In this document: piece by piece, positions 34,956 through 44,909 of the stretch
Layout: each line of letters begins with the position of its first letter
How positions within the stretch are numbered: the first letter of the stretch is position 1
DNA from: Tengunoibacter tsumagoiensis
Lineage (GTDB): Bacteria; Chloroflexota; Ktedonobacteria; Ktedonobacterales; Ktedonobacteraceae
Direction of reading: 5' to 3'
Assembly (NCBI RefSeq): GCF_003967535.1
Contig: NZ_BIFR01000001.1
Span: 4,029,001-4,093,000 of the forward strand
DNA length: 64,000 nucleotides
Translations under genes and position numbers: made by a program
Notes under the pieces: generated by a model
The model's input: the letters and a program-made list of their open reading frames with translations, nothing else
What the model was told of the DNA's origin: nothing
The model's database searches: none

Positions 34956-36851
34956 CTATTGACGCAGGGCGGCGCTAATCGCACCCTCCACATTTGCCAT
35001 AACTTCCAGACTCTCAATCGGGTTTGCTTCGCGCGTAGTGATTAAGACTTGAAAAGCCTTTTTCTCAACTCCCACCTGACGCATTAAAATGTGGGCATCT
35101 GCGCTACTGATAATGGTATCTTGATATTCGCCCCATTCGCTCTGCTCAAGCACCATGAGAATATGTTTCTGTATCGTGCTAAATGGCTTGCAGATCCGGG
35201 CTACATCCAGATCATCAACCGCAACCTGGGCAATCGGTTGACCATCGCTACTCACTACTGCGGCGGCAATAAAACCTGCAATTGAATAGCCCAGCGTCTG
35301 CAATGCAGAGACAAGAGCGGTATAGTTGCGTCGTGCCGCCCTCTGTGCCGTTAAGGTCGCAGAGGTTAACATAGGATTGCTATCTTGTAAATCTGGATAA
35401 GACAACGGCCCGCTGGTTGGTGCAGCATTCAATGGCGGCTGAGCAGCAGGCGTGGCTGGACGAGCCTGTTCGATCGGAGTGGTTAGCCAGTTAGGCGGCA
35501 CTGGCTGCAATGGCCCGCTCTCTTTCACTGGTGCATTGGCTTGAACAGGGGGCGGGGTCTTCGATTGTGCGATAGACTGCGGCCATTCGGGCGCTGAACT
35601 TCGGCCTTCTGGTTTCGGCGGCTGTGCCACTTCTCCATTGGCAAGCGATGAAGGTCGGACCGCTGGCATTCCGCTACTAATAGCCTTATCGGTCAGCCAG
35701 CTTGGTAGCTCGGATTGAGAAAGATTCTGATCCCCGAGAGGCCGAATCCCACTCTGGCGCGCCTGCTCATCAAAATATTGAGCTGGCGTAGTAGCAGAGC
35801 CGTGTTCAACCCCCGAGCTCTTGTTGACGCTGACAATCTGACTGGTACGTTCCCACCATTCACGTGTGTCCCCTTTGTCCGCTCCCGCTATCTCAAAGTT
35901 ATGTGGCGTCGGTTGCAACGTCTCCTGCCTTTTCTCTATCTGCGTCGGAAAGGCCCGCTCGATTGGAGGTTGCACTGGCTGCACTGGAGTCTGAGGACCC
36001 TCGACAAAGACAAAAGGACTATCATCAATCTCATCCCCTGAAGTGCCAATGTTCGAGAAGAGGTTCAGTTTCTGTTCGCCCGACTGCATCTGCGGAAAGG
36101 CTGGAAGTTCTGGTGCACCCGCTTGCATCTGTTGGATAGCATTGAGCTCTCCACTATATTGCAGCCGGTCTGCATATTTTGTACGATATTGTAACGCCTG
36201 GAAAATGAGACGCGATAATGGCTGGGTTACATTTGAACCTCGCTGCCCATCATCCCAATCTTGCTGGGTGACAGTCCCATTTTTATGCGCAGCCAGGGCA
36301 AAGAAAGCCTCTTCCCCTCGCAGAACACCATACTCTGCCCAGGTAAGCTCTCCATTGTGGAAACGGAGAACGCCTCGCTCCTCTAAACCAGTATTGAGCA
36401 AGAGGGTGATACTCTTACGGCTCATCGTGATAATCTGGATTACATCGAGCAGATCAAATGAATCCAGGCTCGCACTAAAACCGCTCTGTTGCAATAAACG
36501 GCGTAACTCTTCTTTTAAGAGGCGCACATCCAGAGGATGCTCAAGATAGCTTGCAGCACCACTCTCTAACGCCTGCACACGGAGAGCAGGCATATCTATT
36601 GAGCCTATAAGGATCATGCGCGTATTGGGTCGATACGAACGTAGCCATTGCAGCAGCTCAAAACCATCTGTCCCTGGAGTTTTCAGGTCACAGATTACCA
36701 CGTCATATTCTTCCATCCATAAGACGCGTACGGCATCCGCCCCGTTCGTTACTCCTTGAACTGCGTACCCATCCTTATGGAGAGAATTGACTATGCTACG
36801 GTTAAGAGATTCATCTCCCTCAACCACAAAAATACGCCAGACTTCAGACAT
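34956..36851 (-). CDS. response regulator with REC, PATAN (DUF4388) and Roadblock/LC7 domains
   Basis: This is a 631-residue signalling protein. Residues 5-120 form a REC domain with phospho-acceptor D55 (VVICDLKTPGTDGFELL). The conserved Lys before Pro is replaced by His (EHPLD), so phosphorylation output may differ. Residues 130-250 match a PATAN/DUF4388 domain (GVLRFHNGELTWAEYG). A Pro/Gln/Ser-rich linker spans about 260-500. The C-terminal 120 residues form a Roadblock/LC7 domain, usually a partner of Ras-like MglA GTPases. The ATG at 36851 has AGGTGG 8 nt upstream and is preferred over the frame start at 36914. No GTPase gene is adjacent. Confidence 0.82.
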   Translation of the reverse strand: MSEVWRIFVVEGDESLNRSIVNSLHKDGYAVQGVTNGADAVRVLWMEEYDVVICDLKTPGTDGFELLQWLRSYRPNTRMILIGSIDMPALRVQALESGAASYLEHPLDVRLLKEELRRLLQQSGFSASLDSFDLLDVIQIITMSRKSITLLLNTGLEERGVLRFHNGELTWAEYGVLRGEEAFFALAAHKNGTVTQQDWDDGQRGSNVTQPLSRLIFQALQYRTKYADRLQYSGELNAIQQMQAGAPELPAFPQMQSGEQKLNLFSNIGTSGDEIDDSPFVFVEGPQTPVQPVQPPIERAFPTQIEKRQETLQPTPHNFEIAGADKGDTREWWERTSQIVSVNKSSGVEHGSATTPAQYFDEQARQSGIRPLGDQNLSQSELPSWLTDKAISSGMPAVRPSSLANGEVAQPPKPEGRSSAPEWPQSIAQSKTPPPVQANAPVKESGPLQPVPPNWLTTPIEQARPATPAAQPPLNAAPTSGPLSYPDLQDSNPMLTSATLTAQRAARRNYTALVSALQTLGYSIAGFIAAAVVSSDGQPIAQVAVDDLDVARICKPFSTIQKHILMVLEQSEWGEYQDTIISSADAHILMRQVGVEKKAFQVLITTREANPIESLEVMANVEGAISAALRQ

Positions 36852-37216
36852 CGTTCCTACCACCTGAAACAGATTTGGCTGCTTCCACCCGTCAACGCAG
36901 ACCCTTACGCCCATTCATCAGCCATCATTGTCGTATCACGATCAATAGGTCTTCCTCGTTGCTTGGTTATGCAATTACTTGAAGAGTGTATCACGACTCC
37001 CTTAACCATGGCAAGATCTAACAAAGAGGTACCAGACAAGCACCTAAGCACATTTGTAGGGTGTGATCGCGGCGTGCTATACTCTTCCCAGGAGAGGTTG
37101 GCTCTGGAAGCGCTCTGGCTTCTCCTCAAAATAACGCCTGATACTCATTTTATAGAAGAGATCTCTCTTTCCTGATCATAAACATGATAGACATTCTTTT
37201 TTAAAGGAGCAGATTT

Positions 37217-37912
37217 ATGACAGCTCACACATCTGAACAGGATAATTGGAAGAAAGCGGCTGGTGAGGCTGCGGCTCAATTGGTTCAGGATGGTATGCTG
37301 ATCGGGCTAGGTACTGGCTCGACCGCTAATTATTTTATTCAGGCTCTTGGTCTGCGTCTTCAAGCTGGCCTCCAGATTGCGGGTGCAGTCCCAAGCTCCA
37401 ATGCATCTCATGATCTTGCAGCGCAGGTAGGTATTCCTTTGACGACACTCGATGCTCATCCCGAATTAGATCTCTATATTGATGGGGCAGACGAGATAGA
37501 TCCAGAGCTCCGTCTCCTCAAAGGGGCTGGAGGTGCGCTGGTGCGCGAAAAGATCGTGGCCTCTTCTGCTCAACGCTTTATTGTCATTGCAGATCCTTCA
37601 AAGCAGGTCAGCCATCTTGGTCAGAACTTTCCTGTCCCTGTCGAGGTCACACCCTTTGGCGTCAGTCCTGTTCTGAAACATTTACAGGCATTGGGTGCTT
37701 CAGCACAGATACGCGTTAAAAATGGATCGACGTTTATCTCCGATAACAGCAATTTGATTGTGGATTGCCGCTTCCCTCAGGGTATCTCCGATCCTTCTTC
37801 ATTGGATGCTCGTATTCATCAGATTGTAGGAGTTGTAGAGACCGGGCTCTTCATTCATATGGCGTCGCAGGTTATTATTGGTGGCCCCAATGGCCTTCAG
37901 TATCTTCCATAA
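37217..37912 (+). CDS. rpiA: ribose-5-phosphate isomerase A
   Basis: RpiA interconverts ribose 5-phosphate and ribulose 5-phosphate in the pentose-phosphate pathway. The 231 residues show the family motifs LGTGSTA (substrate loop, about 31-37), DGADEID (about 90-96) and KGAGGALVREKI (about 101-112), which carries the catalytic Glu and Lys. It has the usual length. AAAGGAG lies 8 nt before the ATG. The 36852-37216 interval upstream, divergent from the regulator gene, holds no supported gene. It is separated from panC by 146 bp. Confidence 0.95.
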   Translation: MTAHTSEQDNWKKAAGEAAAQLVQDGMLIGLGTGSTANYFIQALGLRLQAGLQIAGAVPSSNASHDLAAQVGIPLTTLDAHPELDLYIDGADEIDPELRLLKGAGGALVREKIVASSAQRFIVIADPSKQVSHLGQNFPVPVEVTPFGVSPVLKHLQALGASAQIRVKNGSTFISDNSNLIVDCRFPQGISDPSSLDARIHQIVGVVETGLFIHMASQVIIGGPNGLQYLP

Positions 37913-38058
37913 TCACAGCAATCTTACAGAGCATAAAGCTCATTCCCACTATGAAGGATCAACGCAGAAGAGGGGGTGGCAGATAGCGACTCCTCTCTGT
38001 TGATAGAGAGAAGGCTTGACACAAAGCTCGTTGTTGAGAATTAGAGGACCAGCGCAGT

Positions 38059-38955
38059 ATGCAGATCATTCAGACTATTCAAGCATTGGAAACAGAACGC
38101 CATCAATGGCATGGTTCAGTAGGCTTTGTCCCTACGATGGGCTTCCTTCATGAAGGGCATCTCTCGCTTTTCCAGAAGGCTCGCTCTGCTCATACGATCC
38201 TTGTGGCAAGCATTTTCGTTAATCCTACTCAGTTTGGACCCCATGAAGACCTTGCTCGATACCCACGCAATCTCGCTCGCGATCTCCAGCTCCTTGAAGC
38301 CGTCGGGGTTGATGTGGTCTTTACTCCTTCAGCAAGCGAAATGTATCCTGAAGCATTTATGACCTTTGTTGAACCTGGTGGCGTGCTGGCAAATCAGGGT
38401 GAAGGAGCTGCCAGACCAGGCCATTTTCGAGGCGTTGCTACGGTTGTTCTGAAATTGTTTTCATTGATTCAGCCTCACTCTGCCTACTTTGGACAGAAAG
38501 ATGCACAGCAGGTCGCTGTGATTCAGCGCATGGTGAAAGATCTCAATCTCCCGGTTACAATTCAGGTGGGCTCGACTATTCGTGAAAACGATGGGCTGGC
38601 CATGAGTAGCCGCAACAGCTATCTCACTCCACCACAACGCCATGCAGCGACTATTCTCTATCAGGCCTTGCAGGCTGGTCGCAAGCTCTTTGAGAGCGAT
38701 CCTACGACAGATACTCGCCTGGTCCTACAAGCGATGCAGACGGTTATTGCTCAGGAACCGCTGGCTCGCTTAGAGTATATCGAGCTGCGTCACGCAGAGA
38801 CTTTTCTCTCGTTGGAGAGACTTCAGGCACCTGCGCTCCTCTTACTTGCTGTTTCGATCGGTGCAACACGCCTCATCGATAACTTTATTTATCGAACTCA
38901 TGGAAGTTGGGATACAGGCCAGGTGCTATATTCCTCTTCCGAGACAAACATATGA
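38059..38955 (+). CDS. panC: pantothenate synthetase (pantoate-beta-alanine ligase)
   Basis: PanC joins pantoate and beta-alanine with ATP. The 298 residues carry VPTMGFLHEGHLSL (HIGH-like, about 24-37), VNPTQFGPHEDLARYPR (about 54-70) and the FGQKDAQQ loop. The start follows a purine-rich AGAGGACC site. A perfect TTGACA at 38016-38021 upstream suggests a promoter, though its -10 is weak. The panB gene follows 16 bp downstream and the KARI-like gene after that, so the three probably form one transcription unit for pantothenate/CoA synthesis. Confidence 0.95.
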   Translation: MQIIQTIQALETERHQWHGSVGFVPTMGFLHEGHLSLFQKARSAHTILVASIFVNPTQFGPHEDLARYPRNLARDLQLLEAVGVDVVFTPSASEMYPEAFMTFVEPGGVLANQGEGAARPGHFRGVATVVLKLFSLIQPHSAYFGQKDAQQVAVIQRMVKDLNLPVTIQVGSTIRENDGLAMSSRNSYLTPPQRHAATILYQALQAGRKLFESDPTTDTRLVLQAMQTVIAQEPLARLEYIELRHAETFLSLERLQAPALLLLAVSIGATRLIDNFIYRTHGSWDTGQVLYSSSETNI

Positions 38956-38971
38956 AAGAAATGTTGAAACA

Positions 38972-39829
38972 ATGAGTGAAAAGATCACTGTTCCGATGAT
39001 TCGGGCCCGCAAACAGGGTCCAAAAATAAGCATGGTTACAGCTTATGATGCTTCAATGGCTCAGATTGTTGATCGGGCCGGAGTCGATATGATTCTGGTT
39101 GGAGATTCGGTCGCTACGACGGTCCAGGGACACGAAGATACGCTTTCAGTGACGCTCGATCAGATGGTTTATCATGCCGCAGCGGTAAATCGTGCCCGTC
39201 CTCATTGCCTGGTGGTTGTCGATCTCCCCTGGCTTAGCTACCATATTTCACCGGAAGAGACTGTTCGCAATGCCGGACGGCTTGTTCAAGAGGGTCATGC
39301 CGATGCCGTGAAGTTAGAAGGTGGACGCAAGCGTCTCTCCGTCATTAAGGCTCTGGTCAATGCTGAGATTCCTGTTGTTGGACACCTGGGCCTCACCCCC
39401 CAATCGGTCCTGACAATGGGAGGCTTTCGCGTTCAAGGGAGAGATCTCCAGGCGGCGAAAGATCTTATCGCCGATGCTCAAGCTATCGCACAGGCAGGCG
39501 TTTTTGCCATCGTTCTGGAAGGTATTCCTGACTCTCTCGCGGCTTTAATCACACAATCCGTTAACGTTCCAACGATTGGTATTGGGGCTGGTGCACAGTG
39601 TGATGGTCAGGTCCTGGTCTATCATGATGTTCTCGGACTGAATCTGGGCCATCTCGCCAAATTTGTTCGTGAATTTGCACAACTGGCACATACTGCAACA
39701 GAAGCCTTGCAGGCATTTCATCAAGAAGTCCAGGCAGGCTCGTTCCCTACCGATAAAGAGAGCTATCATTTCGATAAAACAGTCCTACAGGCATTGCAAC
39801 AGGAACAGGAACCAGTGCTCGATGAATAA
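38972..39829 (+). CDS. panB: 3-methyl-2-oxobutanoate hydroxymethyltransferase
   Basis: PanB adds a hydroxymethyl group from methylene-THF to alpha-ketoisovalerate to make ketopantoate. The 285-residue TIM barrel has the metal/substrate motifs MVTAYDASMA, GDSVATTVQGHEDTL, VKLEGG, HLGLTPQS and IGIGAGAQCDGQVLV. The ATG at 38972 gives the family-typical N-terminus (MSEKITVPMIRARKQG). The frame is open further up to 38846, but that part overlaps panC and has no similarity. It lies 16 bp after panC and 23 bp before the KARI-like gene. Confidence 0.94.
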   Translation: MSEKITVPMIRARKQGPKISMVTAYDASMAQIVDRAGVDMILVGDSVATTVQGHEDTLSVTLDQMVYHAAAVNRARPHCLVVVDLPWLSYHISPEETVRNAGRLVQEGHADAVKLEGGRKRLSVIKALVNAEIPVVGHLGLTPQSVLTMGGFRVQGRDLQAAKDLIADAQAIAQAGVFAIVLEGIPDSLAALITQSVNVPTIGIGAGAQCDGQVLVYHDVLGLNLGHLAKFVREFAQLAHTATEALQAFHQEVQAGSFPTDKESYHFDKTVLQALQQEQEPVLDE

Positions 39830-39852
39830 TGCTCTAGAAAGTTAAACAATCT

Positions 39853-40833
39853 ATGACAAAAATCTATGTCGATGCCGATGCCGATCTTACGGTCCTTCAA
39901 CCAAAGACGATTGCTGTCATTGGCTATGGAAGCCAGGGCCATGCTCATGCTCTTAATCTGCGCGATAGCGGCTGCCATGTTGTAGTCGGTCTTCCACTCC
40001 AGAGCAAGAGTCGTCATCGCGCGGAGCAGGATGGCTGGCAAGTTCTGCTGCCTCGCGAAGCTGCTCAACAGGCCGATATTATTATGCTCCTGGCTCCAGA
40101 CCAGGTTCAGGGTCGCCTCTATACACAGGAGATTCTCCCATCTCTACAAGCAGGTAATCTCTTGCTTGTTGCCCATGGCTTTAGCCTCCACTATGGCCAG
40201 ATCATTCCACCTGAAGAGGTTGATGTCGCAATGGTTGCTCCCAATGGCCCCGGAGCTATGTTGCGACAGATGTATTGCGCTGGAACTGGTATTCCGGCAC
40301 TCTGGACGATCTATCAAGATGCAAGCGGTCAGACGAAAGCGCTGACATTAGCCTATGCGCGCGCCCTTGGCTGTACCCGCGTTGGTGTCATGGAGACAAC
40401 ATTTGCTGAAGAGACCGAGACCGATCTGTTTGCAGAACAGGTGGTGCTCTGCGGTGGCCTCACCAATCTGATCCGTATGGCCTTTGAAACGCTCGTTGAA
40501 GCAGGCTATCAACCAGAGGTCGCTTATACCTGTTGTCTCAAAGAAGTTAAACTGATTGCAGATCTTCTTTACACCGGGGGTATTCATTTTATGCACAATT
40601 CGATCAGTGATACGGCTGAATTTGGCGATTATCTTAGTGGACCGCGTATCATTGATGCACATACACGTGAACAGATGCGAGCAGTCCTCTCTGATATTCA
40701 GACTGGAGCCTTCGCTCGCGAGTGGATTCTGGAGAATCAGGCCGGCCAGCCTCGCCTTCAGGCCCTGCGTCGCCAGGATCGCAATCACTTTATTGAGCAA
40801 GTGGGACGCCAGATTGGGCATGTGTCTATCTAG
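39853..40833 (+). CDS. ketol-acid reductoisomerase (KARI) homologue with altered active site
   Basis: This 326-residue class I KARI-like protein has the Rossmann start [19 protein letters not shown] and the catalytic domain with TETDLFAEQ, giving metal ligands D191 and E195. The second metal site is changed: residue 227 is Cys in the segment usually reading FECLHE (here TCCLKE), while E231 is kept. The active-site Lys of APKGPG is Asn (APNGPG, N131). H108 (AHGF) and S252 remain. True KARIs need both Mg ions for the alkyl-migration step. The cluster panC-panB-this gene lacks panE, and KARI can reduce ketopantoate in some bacteria. I infer a ketopantoate reductase role; a divergent acetohydroxyacid enzyme is the alternative. 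Confidence 0.8.
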   Translation: MTKIYVDADADLTVLQPKTIAVIGYGSQGHAHALNLRDSGCHVVVGLPLQSKSRHRAEQDGWQVLLPREAAQQADIIMLLAPDQVQGRLYTQEILPSLQAGNLLLVAHGFSLHYGQIIPPEEVDVAMVAPNGPGAMLRQMYCAGTGIPALWTIYQDASGQTKALTLAYARALGCTRVGVMETTFAEETETDLFAEQVVLCGGLTNLIRMAFETLVEAGYQPEVAYTCCLKEVKLIADLLYTGGIHFMHNSISDTAEFGDYLSGPRIIDAHTREQMRAVLSDIQTGAFAREWILENQAGQPRLQALRRQDRNHFIEQVGRQIGHVSI

Positions 40834-40909
40834 CCTTCTCTTTTATCGCACACTATACATACTATTTCCCGTGTTTTCTATAATATTGTAGCCTTTTCCG
40901 TTCTGGAAG

Positions 40910-40937
40910 GAGCGGCAGTCTTTCTCCACTGTCGCTC
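40910..40937 (+). terminator. hairpin after the pan/KARI cluster
   Basis: A 10-bp stem with one mismatch (GAGCGGCAGT against ACTGTCGCTC) and an 8-nt loop lies in the 342-bp gap between the KARI-like gene and the next operon. No good T-run follows. The rest of the gap is AT-rich and has no gene that I can support. Confidence 0.4.
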
Positions 40938-41175
40938 TCTTCTCATACTCAACCCTCTCCTGGCTCATCCAATTGTCCTACCGCAGTTCCGCTCCCTATC
41001 TTTTTGCAACAAAACATCTCTCTCGAACGTCTAATGTACTAGCAGAAACAATAATCTATTGAGAGAGGCTTCCTTCCTGTTATTGACTCTACCAGAAATA
41101 TATTTTCCATTTTTAGGACAGTAGGGAATCCTCCACACAACTAACAATTGAATTTTTTTAAGAGAGGCTCACTGC

Positions 41176-43908
41176 ATGCTCTATACAAAGAAGCGAACAA
41201 AGCGATCTCACCATAGACTACTGCCACAGCTCTGTCTTAGCCTCGGACTGGTATTTCTCTGTACCTTTTTTCTGTTTACTGGTACCTCATCTGCTTTTAG
41301 CACACAGGCGCTCACTGGCGGCCCGTCCATTGATACAGTAGATGTCGGCTTCAATGGAAAATTTCAGGATCAGAACTGGATTCCCATTCGTGTGACGTTG
41401 CACAACGATGGCTCTGATTTTACGGGCCAGATCGCTCTCAAAACTGCTTCTGGCAGCCAGAATGGCTCATTTAACTCTCCATCAACGTATCAGGAAAATA
41501 TCAATCTGCCTGCGGGAACCCACAAAAAAATTACGCTCTATCTTCCTCTGTCTCTTAATAGCACTGGTATACGTACTTTAAATGTTGTGCTCATCAATGC
41601 AAATGGACAACAGGTTACTTCTTCCAGTACACAGCTCAATGCCTTAAGCTCAAATATCATCTCGATTGGCGTTTTGAGTGATCTCAAAAATGGCTTTGGA
41701 GCACTTTCACAGGCTGCTCCCATCAATAGTGGCATTACGGTGAATACTGAGCCATTAAACGCTGACCTTATTCCCACGAACCCTCAGTCATTGAACAATT
41801 TTGATCTATTAGTGCTGGACAATTTTACGACCAGTTCGCTCAGTCAGGATCAACTACTGACGATTCAGCAATGGGTCAATCAGGGTGGTTCGCTTGTCGT
41901 GGCTGGAGGACCAGAATGGCATCGTACGCTTAGTACCCTCCCTGCCAATCTTCTTCCCGTCACAATTACTGGCACCGATACTCTGGCAGCTCAGACGCAT
42001 CTCTTGCCTATCGGTGGCCCCGGCAGCCAGTCCAGCTCTCAGCCAACCAATGATACCCTATCAGATCCCATTAATATCAGCATTGGTTCGCCTGTCAGTG
42101 GAAGCTCTGTTCTTCTCTCATCTGGCAAGGTACCCCTGATCGCTCAATCAACCTTTGGGCAGGGGACCATTACTTATCTGGCTTTTGATCCTGCTATTGC
42201 CCCCTTGTTTGGCTGGCAGAATACCACGACGCTCTGGCAGACGCTCCTGACACGATCATTGGCCAACCGCATCTTTCAAAACTCGACCAATAATGGCAAT
42301 TATACCAATGTGAATTCAGGTCTGACGGCCAGCAATATGATGGACGCTCTGGTACGATCATTCGTACCCAATGCGACCCCCTCTCCCTGGCTCATCCTGC
42401 TTCTTCTGCTTGGCTATGTATTGATCCTTGGTCCTATACGACTTTTTATCGTTCGCCGTTTTAAGAAGCGCTCGTGGAGCTGGCGCATCGTTCTCAGCAC
42501 AATTGTCGTTTTTACGGGGCTCAGTTATGGACTCGCACTCCAACAAAAGGGAACGTCTGTTATTAGCAGTCGCGTCTCGATGATCCAGTTAAGTCGGCCC
42601 GATGCAACTGGCAGTTTAGAACATATCAATACCTATTTTGGAGTCTACGTCCCCAGTCAGGGCGATTTCCATGTCCATCTTCCTACGGCTGGCACGATTC
42701 AGACGATGAACAATAATTTCTATGGTCCTCCTCCCTTTTCATCATCAGGCAATGCCCCCACAACCTTCACAAGTAGTGGCACTGCAACCGATGTTACGTT
42801 ACAGGGGCTGGAGATCTGGAGCATTCGTACACTTCAGGCACAGAATGATCGCCACGTGAGCGGCGGCATCCGTTCAAAACTTACACTTCAGGACAAAACC
42901 ATTAAGGGTACAGTCAGCAATACCTTGCCATACGCCATCTCAGATGCGTATCTCCTGATTGGAAATGACTTTGTTTCGCTTGGACATCTCAATGTTGGTG
43001 AAAGCAAAACAGTCAATCTTCCATTAACAAATAGTCTGATCACCAATGGGCAGACGCAAAGTCTCGCCGACCAGATTGCAAATAGCCTCAATATTCCCAA
43101 TCAATACTTTAATCCCTATAATCCAACTACGCCTTCAGACGATGTCCATCGCCATGTAGAACTCTTACAAGCACTCAATTCAAGCAATGCCAACTGTTTC
43201 GGTGGCTGCCCCTATGGACGGGGTGTCGTGACCAATGGCCTGGGCAAAATTATTATCAACTCGAACGCAAATTATGGAATCACACAAGATCCTTTGCTGC
43301 TCAGCAACGCACCGGCAACACTCATTGGCTGGACAGATCCAGCAGCAGACCCGAATAATAATCTGACCATCAATGGGATCCAGCCTTCGGGCGCTCAGGA
43401 GACGTTCCTTCAGGCTCCGCTCGATCTTCAGTACGGCGCTACTGCCAGTATTCCTGGTAGCGCTATTCCTGGCCAGGTTGTCGATTTCCAGAACGATCAA
43501 TCAACGGGCAATACCTCTATTCAGTCTATTGGAGGCGGCCTCTATGCCCTGTCCACTGGAGGTTTAACCTTTGAGTATACACTCCCTACTACGGCTCACA
43601 TTCAGTCGGCAACGCTTACTCTCTCCTCACAAGCAAATGCTGCCAATTCCGCTAAATCGTATCAGCCAGGTCAGGCTGGTACCATCAGCGATATAACTCA
43701 TTTACAGACATCGCTCTATAATTGGCAATCAGGCAAGTGGGATGCGGTGAAATTTGATGCACAATTTACGCTGTCTGTCTCTGATGCTCAGACATATATA
43801 AGTCCCGATGGGCGTATTCTTTTGCAGATGGCCAATCAGCAAACAGCCCTGGGTACGACCATTTTTAGCCAACCAACGGTCCAGCTCGATGCGACCTTTG
43901 CTCAATAG
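41176..43908 (+). CDS. large exported membrane-anchored protein, first gene of the envelope operon
   Basis: This 910-residue protein starts with a basic segment and a hydrophobic signal helix (about 17-41). A beta-rich extracytoplasmic region follows (VDVGFNGKFQDQNWIPIRVTL and onward). Residues about 190-360 resemble a class I glutamine-amidotransferase-like fold (FDLLVLDNF, QQWVNQGGSLVVAGGPEW), as found in large membrane proteins near MoxR/VWA genes. Two central hydrophobic helices lie around 400-455. The C-terminal 450 residues are Asn/Thr/Ser-rich and probably outside the membrane. I do not recognise a named family for the whole protein. An ABC ATPase gene follows 17 bp downstream. Confidence 0.7.
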   Translation: MLYTKKRTKRSHHRLLPQLCLSLGLVFLCTFFLFTGTSSAFSTQALTGGPSIDTVDVGFNGKFQDQNWIPIRVTLHNDGSDFTGQIALKTASGSQNGSFNSPSTYQENINLPAGTHKKITLYLPLSLNSTGIRTLNVVLINANGQQVTSSSTQLNALSSNIISIGVLSDLKNGFGALSQAAPINSGITVNTEPLNADLIPTNPQSLNNFDLLVLDNFTTSSLSQDQLLTIQQWVNQGGSLVVAGGPEWHRTLSTLPANLLPVTITGTDTLAAQTHLLPIGGPGSQSSSQPTNDTLSDPINISIGSPVSGSSVLLSSGKVPLIAQSTFGQGTITYLAFDPAIAPLFGWQNTTTLWQTLLTRSLANRIFQNSTNNGNYTNVNSGLTASNMMDALVRSFVPNATPSPWLILLLLLGYVLILGPIRLFIVRRFKKRSWSWRIVLSTIVVFTGLSYGLALQQKGTSVISSRVSMIQLSRPDATGSLEHINTYFGVYVPSQGDFHVHLPTAGTIQTMNNNFYGPPPFSSSGNAPTTFTSSGTATDVTLQGLEIWSIRTLQAQNDRHVSGGIRSKLTLQDKTIKGTVSNTLPYAISDAYLLIGNDFVSLGHLNVGESKTVNLPLTNSLITNGQTQSLADQIANSLNIPNQYFNPYNPTTPSDDVHRHVELLQALNSSNANCFGGCPYGRGVVTNGLGKIIINSNANYGITQDPLLLSNAPATLIGWTDPAADPNNNLTINGIQPSGAQETFLQAPLDLQYGATASIPGSAIPGQVVDFQNDQSTGNTSIQSIGGGLYALSTGGLTFEYTLPTTAHIQSATLTLSSQANAANSAKSYQPGQAGTISDITHLQTSLYNWQSGKWDAVKFDAQFTLSVSDAQTYISPDGRILLQMANQQTALGTTIFSQPTVQLDATFAQ

Positions 43909-43925
43909 AGGGAGATTTCCAGTAT

Positions 43926-44909
43926 ATGGCAGATAGCACTGTTCTAACGCCTGTAGCAAGTGAGACGCTGATTCGTATTCAGCATGTCTCCAAACGATAT
44001 CGCAATGTGAATGCGCTGGATGACCTTAGTCTGGAGATCCCACGAGGGAAGATCTTTGGACTGATTGGACCCAATGGCGCAGGCAAAACAACGCTCATCC
44101 GCATCCTGGCCGCTCTGTTAGCTCCCAGTAGCGGCCAGGTCTGGTTTAATAACGAAGAGGTCAGCCGCTCACCTGCCACAATTCAACGACAGGTGGGCTA
44201 TATGCCGGATTTCTTTGGCGTGTATCCCGATCTCACGTCCGCTGAATATCTGGAGTTCTATGCCGGAATTCATGGCATTCCACGTCAAAAGCAGGCCGGG
44301 CTGATCTCAGATCTCCTGGAATTGGTCGAGTTGACCTCCAAACGAGATGCGATGGTGGAGAATCTTTCACGCGGTATGAAGCAGCGCCTCTGTCTTGCTC
44401 GCGCTCTGGTTCATGACCCCGAGGTTCTCTTGCTCGATGAGCCAGCCTCTGGACTCGATCCACGCGCCCGCGTTGAGCTCCGTGAGCTGGTGCGTACTCT
44501 TCAAGGAATGGGCAAGACGATTATTATTAGCTCCCACATCCTGCTTGAATTAGCTGAAATGTGCACAGATATCGCAATTGTAAAAAATGGGAAGCTCGTC
44601 CTCTCTGGGAGTGTTGATACGATCACCAGTCAGATTAATGGTGGACGCCAGGTTGAAATTCGCTTGCTCGATCCGTCGTCGCTCCCTCAAGCCCTTGATG
44701 TGCTTAAGGCTCGCCCCGAGGTGACACAGACTCAGATTGAAGATCAGGTGATCCAGGCCGACTTTCAGGGCGATGATCAGGTCCTGTATCAGATGCTGAG
44801 CGCGCTCATGGCTGAAAATATTCCTGTTGTCTCCTTTGCTCCCCGCTCAGGGGGTGGTCGGCTGGAAGAGATTTTTATGCAGATTACAGAAGGAGGACAG
44901 CAGGGATGA
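43926..44909 (+). CDS. ABC transporter ATP-binding protein
   Basis: This 327-residue ABC-2-type ATPase has Walker A GPNGAGKTT, signature LSRGMKQRL, Walker B VLLLDEPASGLD and an H-loop in IIISSHILLEL. The last about 90 residues form a C-terminal regulatory domain common in NodI/DRA/Gld-type subunits. The stop overlaps the start of the permease by 4 bp (ATGA), so the two are translationally coupled. The substrate is unknown. Being inside the MoxR-VWA operon, it may export or help place envelope components. Confidence 0.92.
   Translation: MADSTVLTPVASETLIRIQHVSKRYRNVNALDDLSLEIPRGKIFGLIGPNGAGKTTLIRILAALLAPSSGQVWFNNEEVSRSPATIQRQVGYMPDFFGVYPDLTSAEYLEFYAGIHGIPRQKQAGLISDLLELVELTSKRDAMVENLSRGMKQRLCLARALVHDPEVLLLDEPASGLDPRARVELRELVRTLQGMGKTIIISSHILLELAEMCTDIAIVKNGKLVLSGSVDTITSQINGGRQVEIRLLDPSSLPQALDVLKARPEVTQTQIEDQVIQADFQGDDQVLYQMLSALMAENIPVVSFAPRSGGGRLEEIFMQITEGGQQG

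Noticed and set aside
36756..37175. 139-codon plus-strand frame upstream of rpiA
   Set aside because: It overlaps the start of the regulator gene antisense and has no ribosome site or family similarity.
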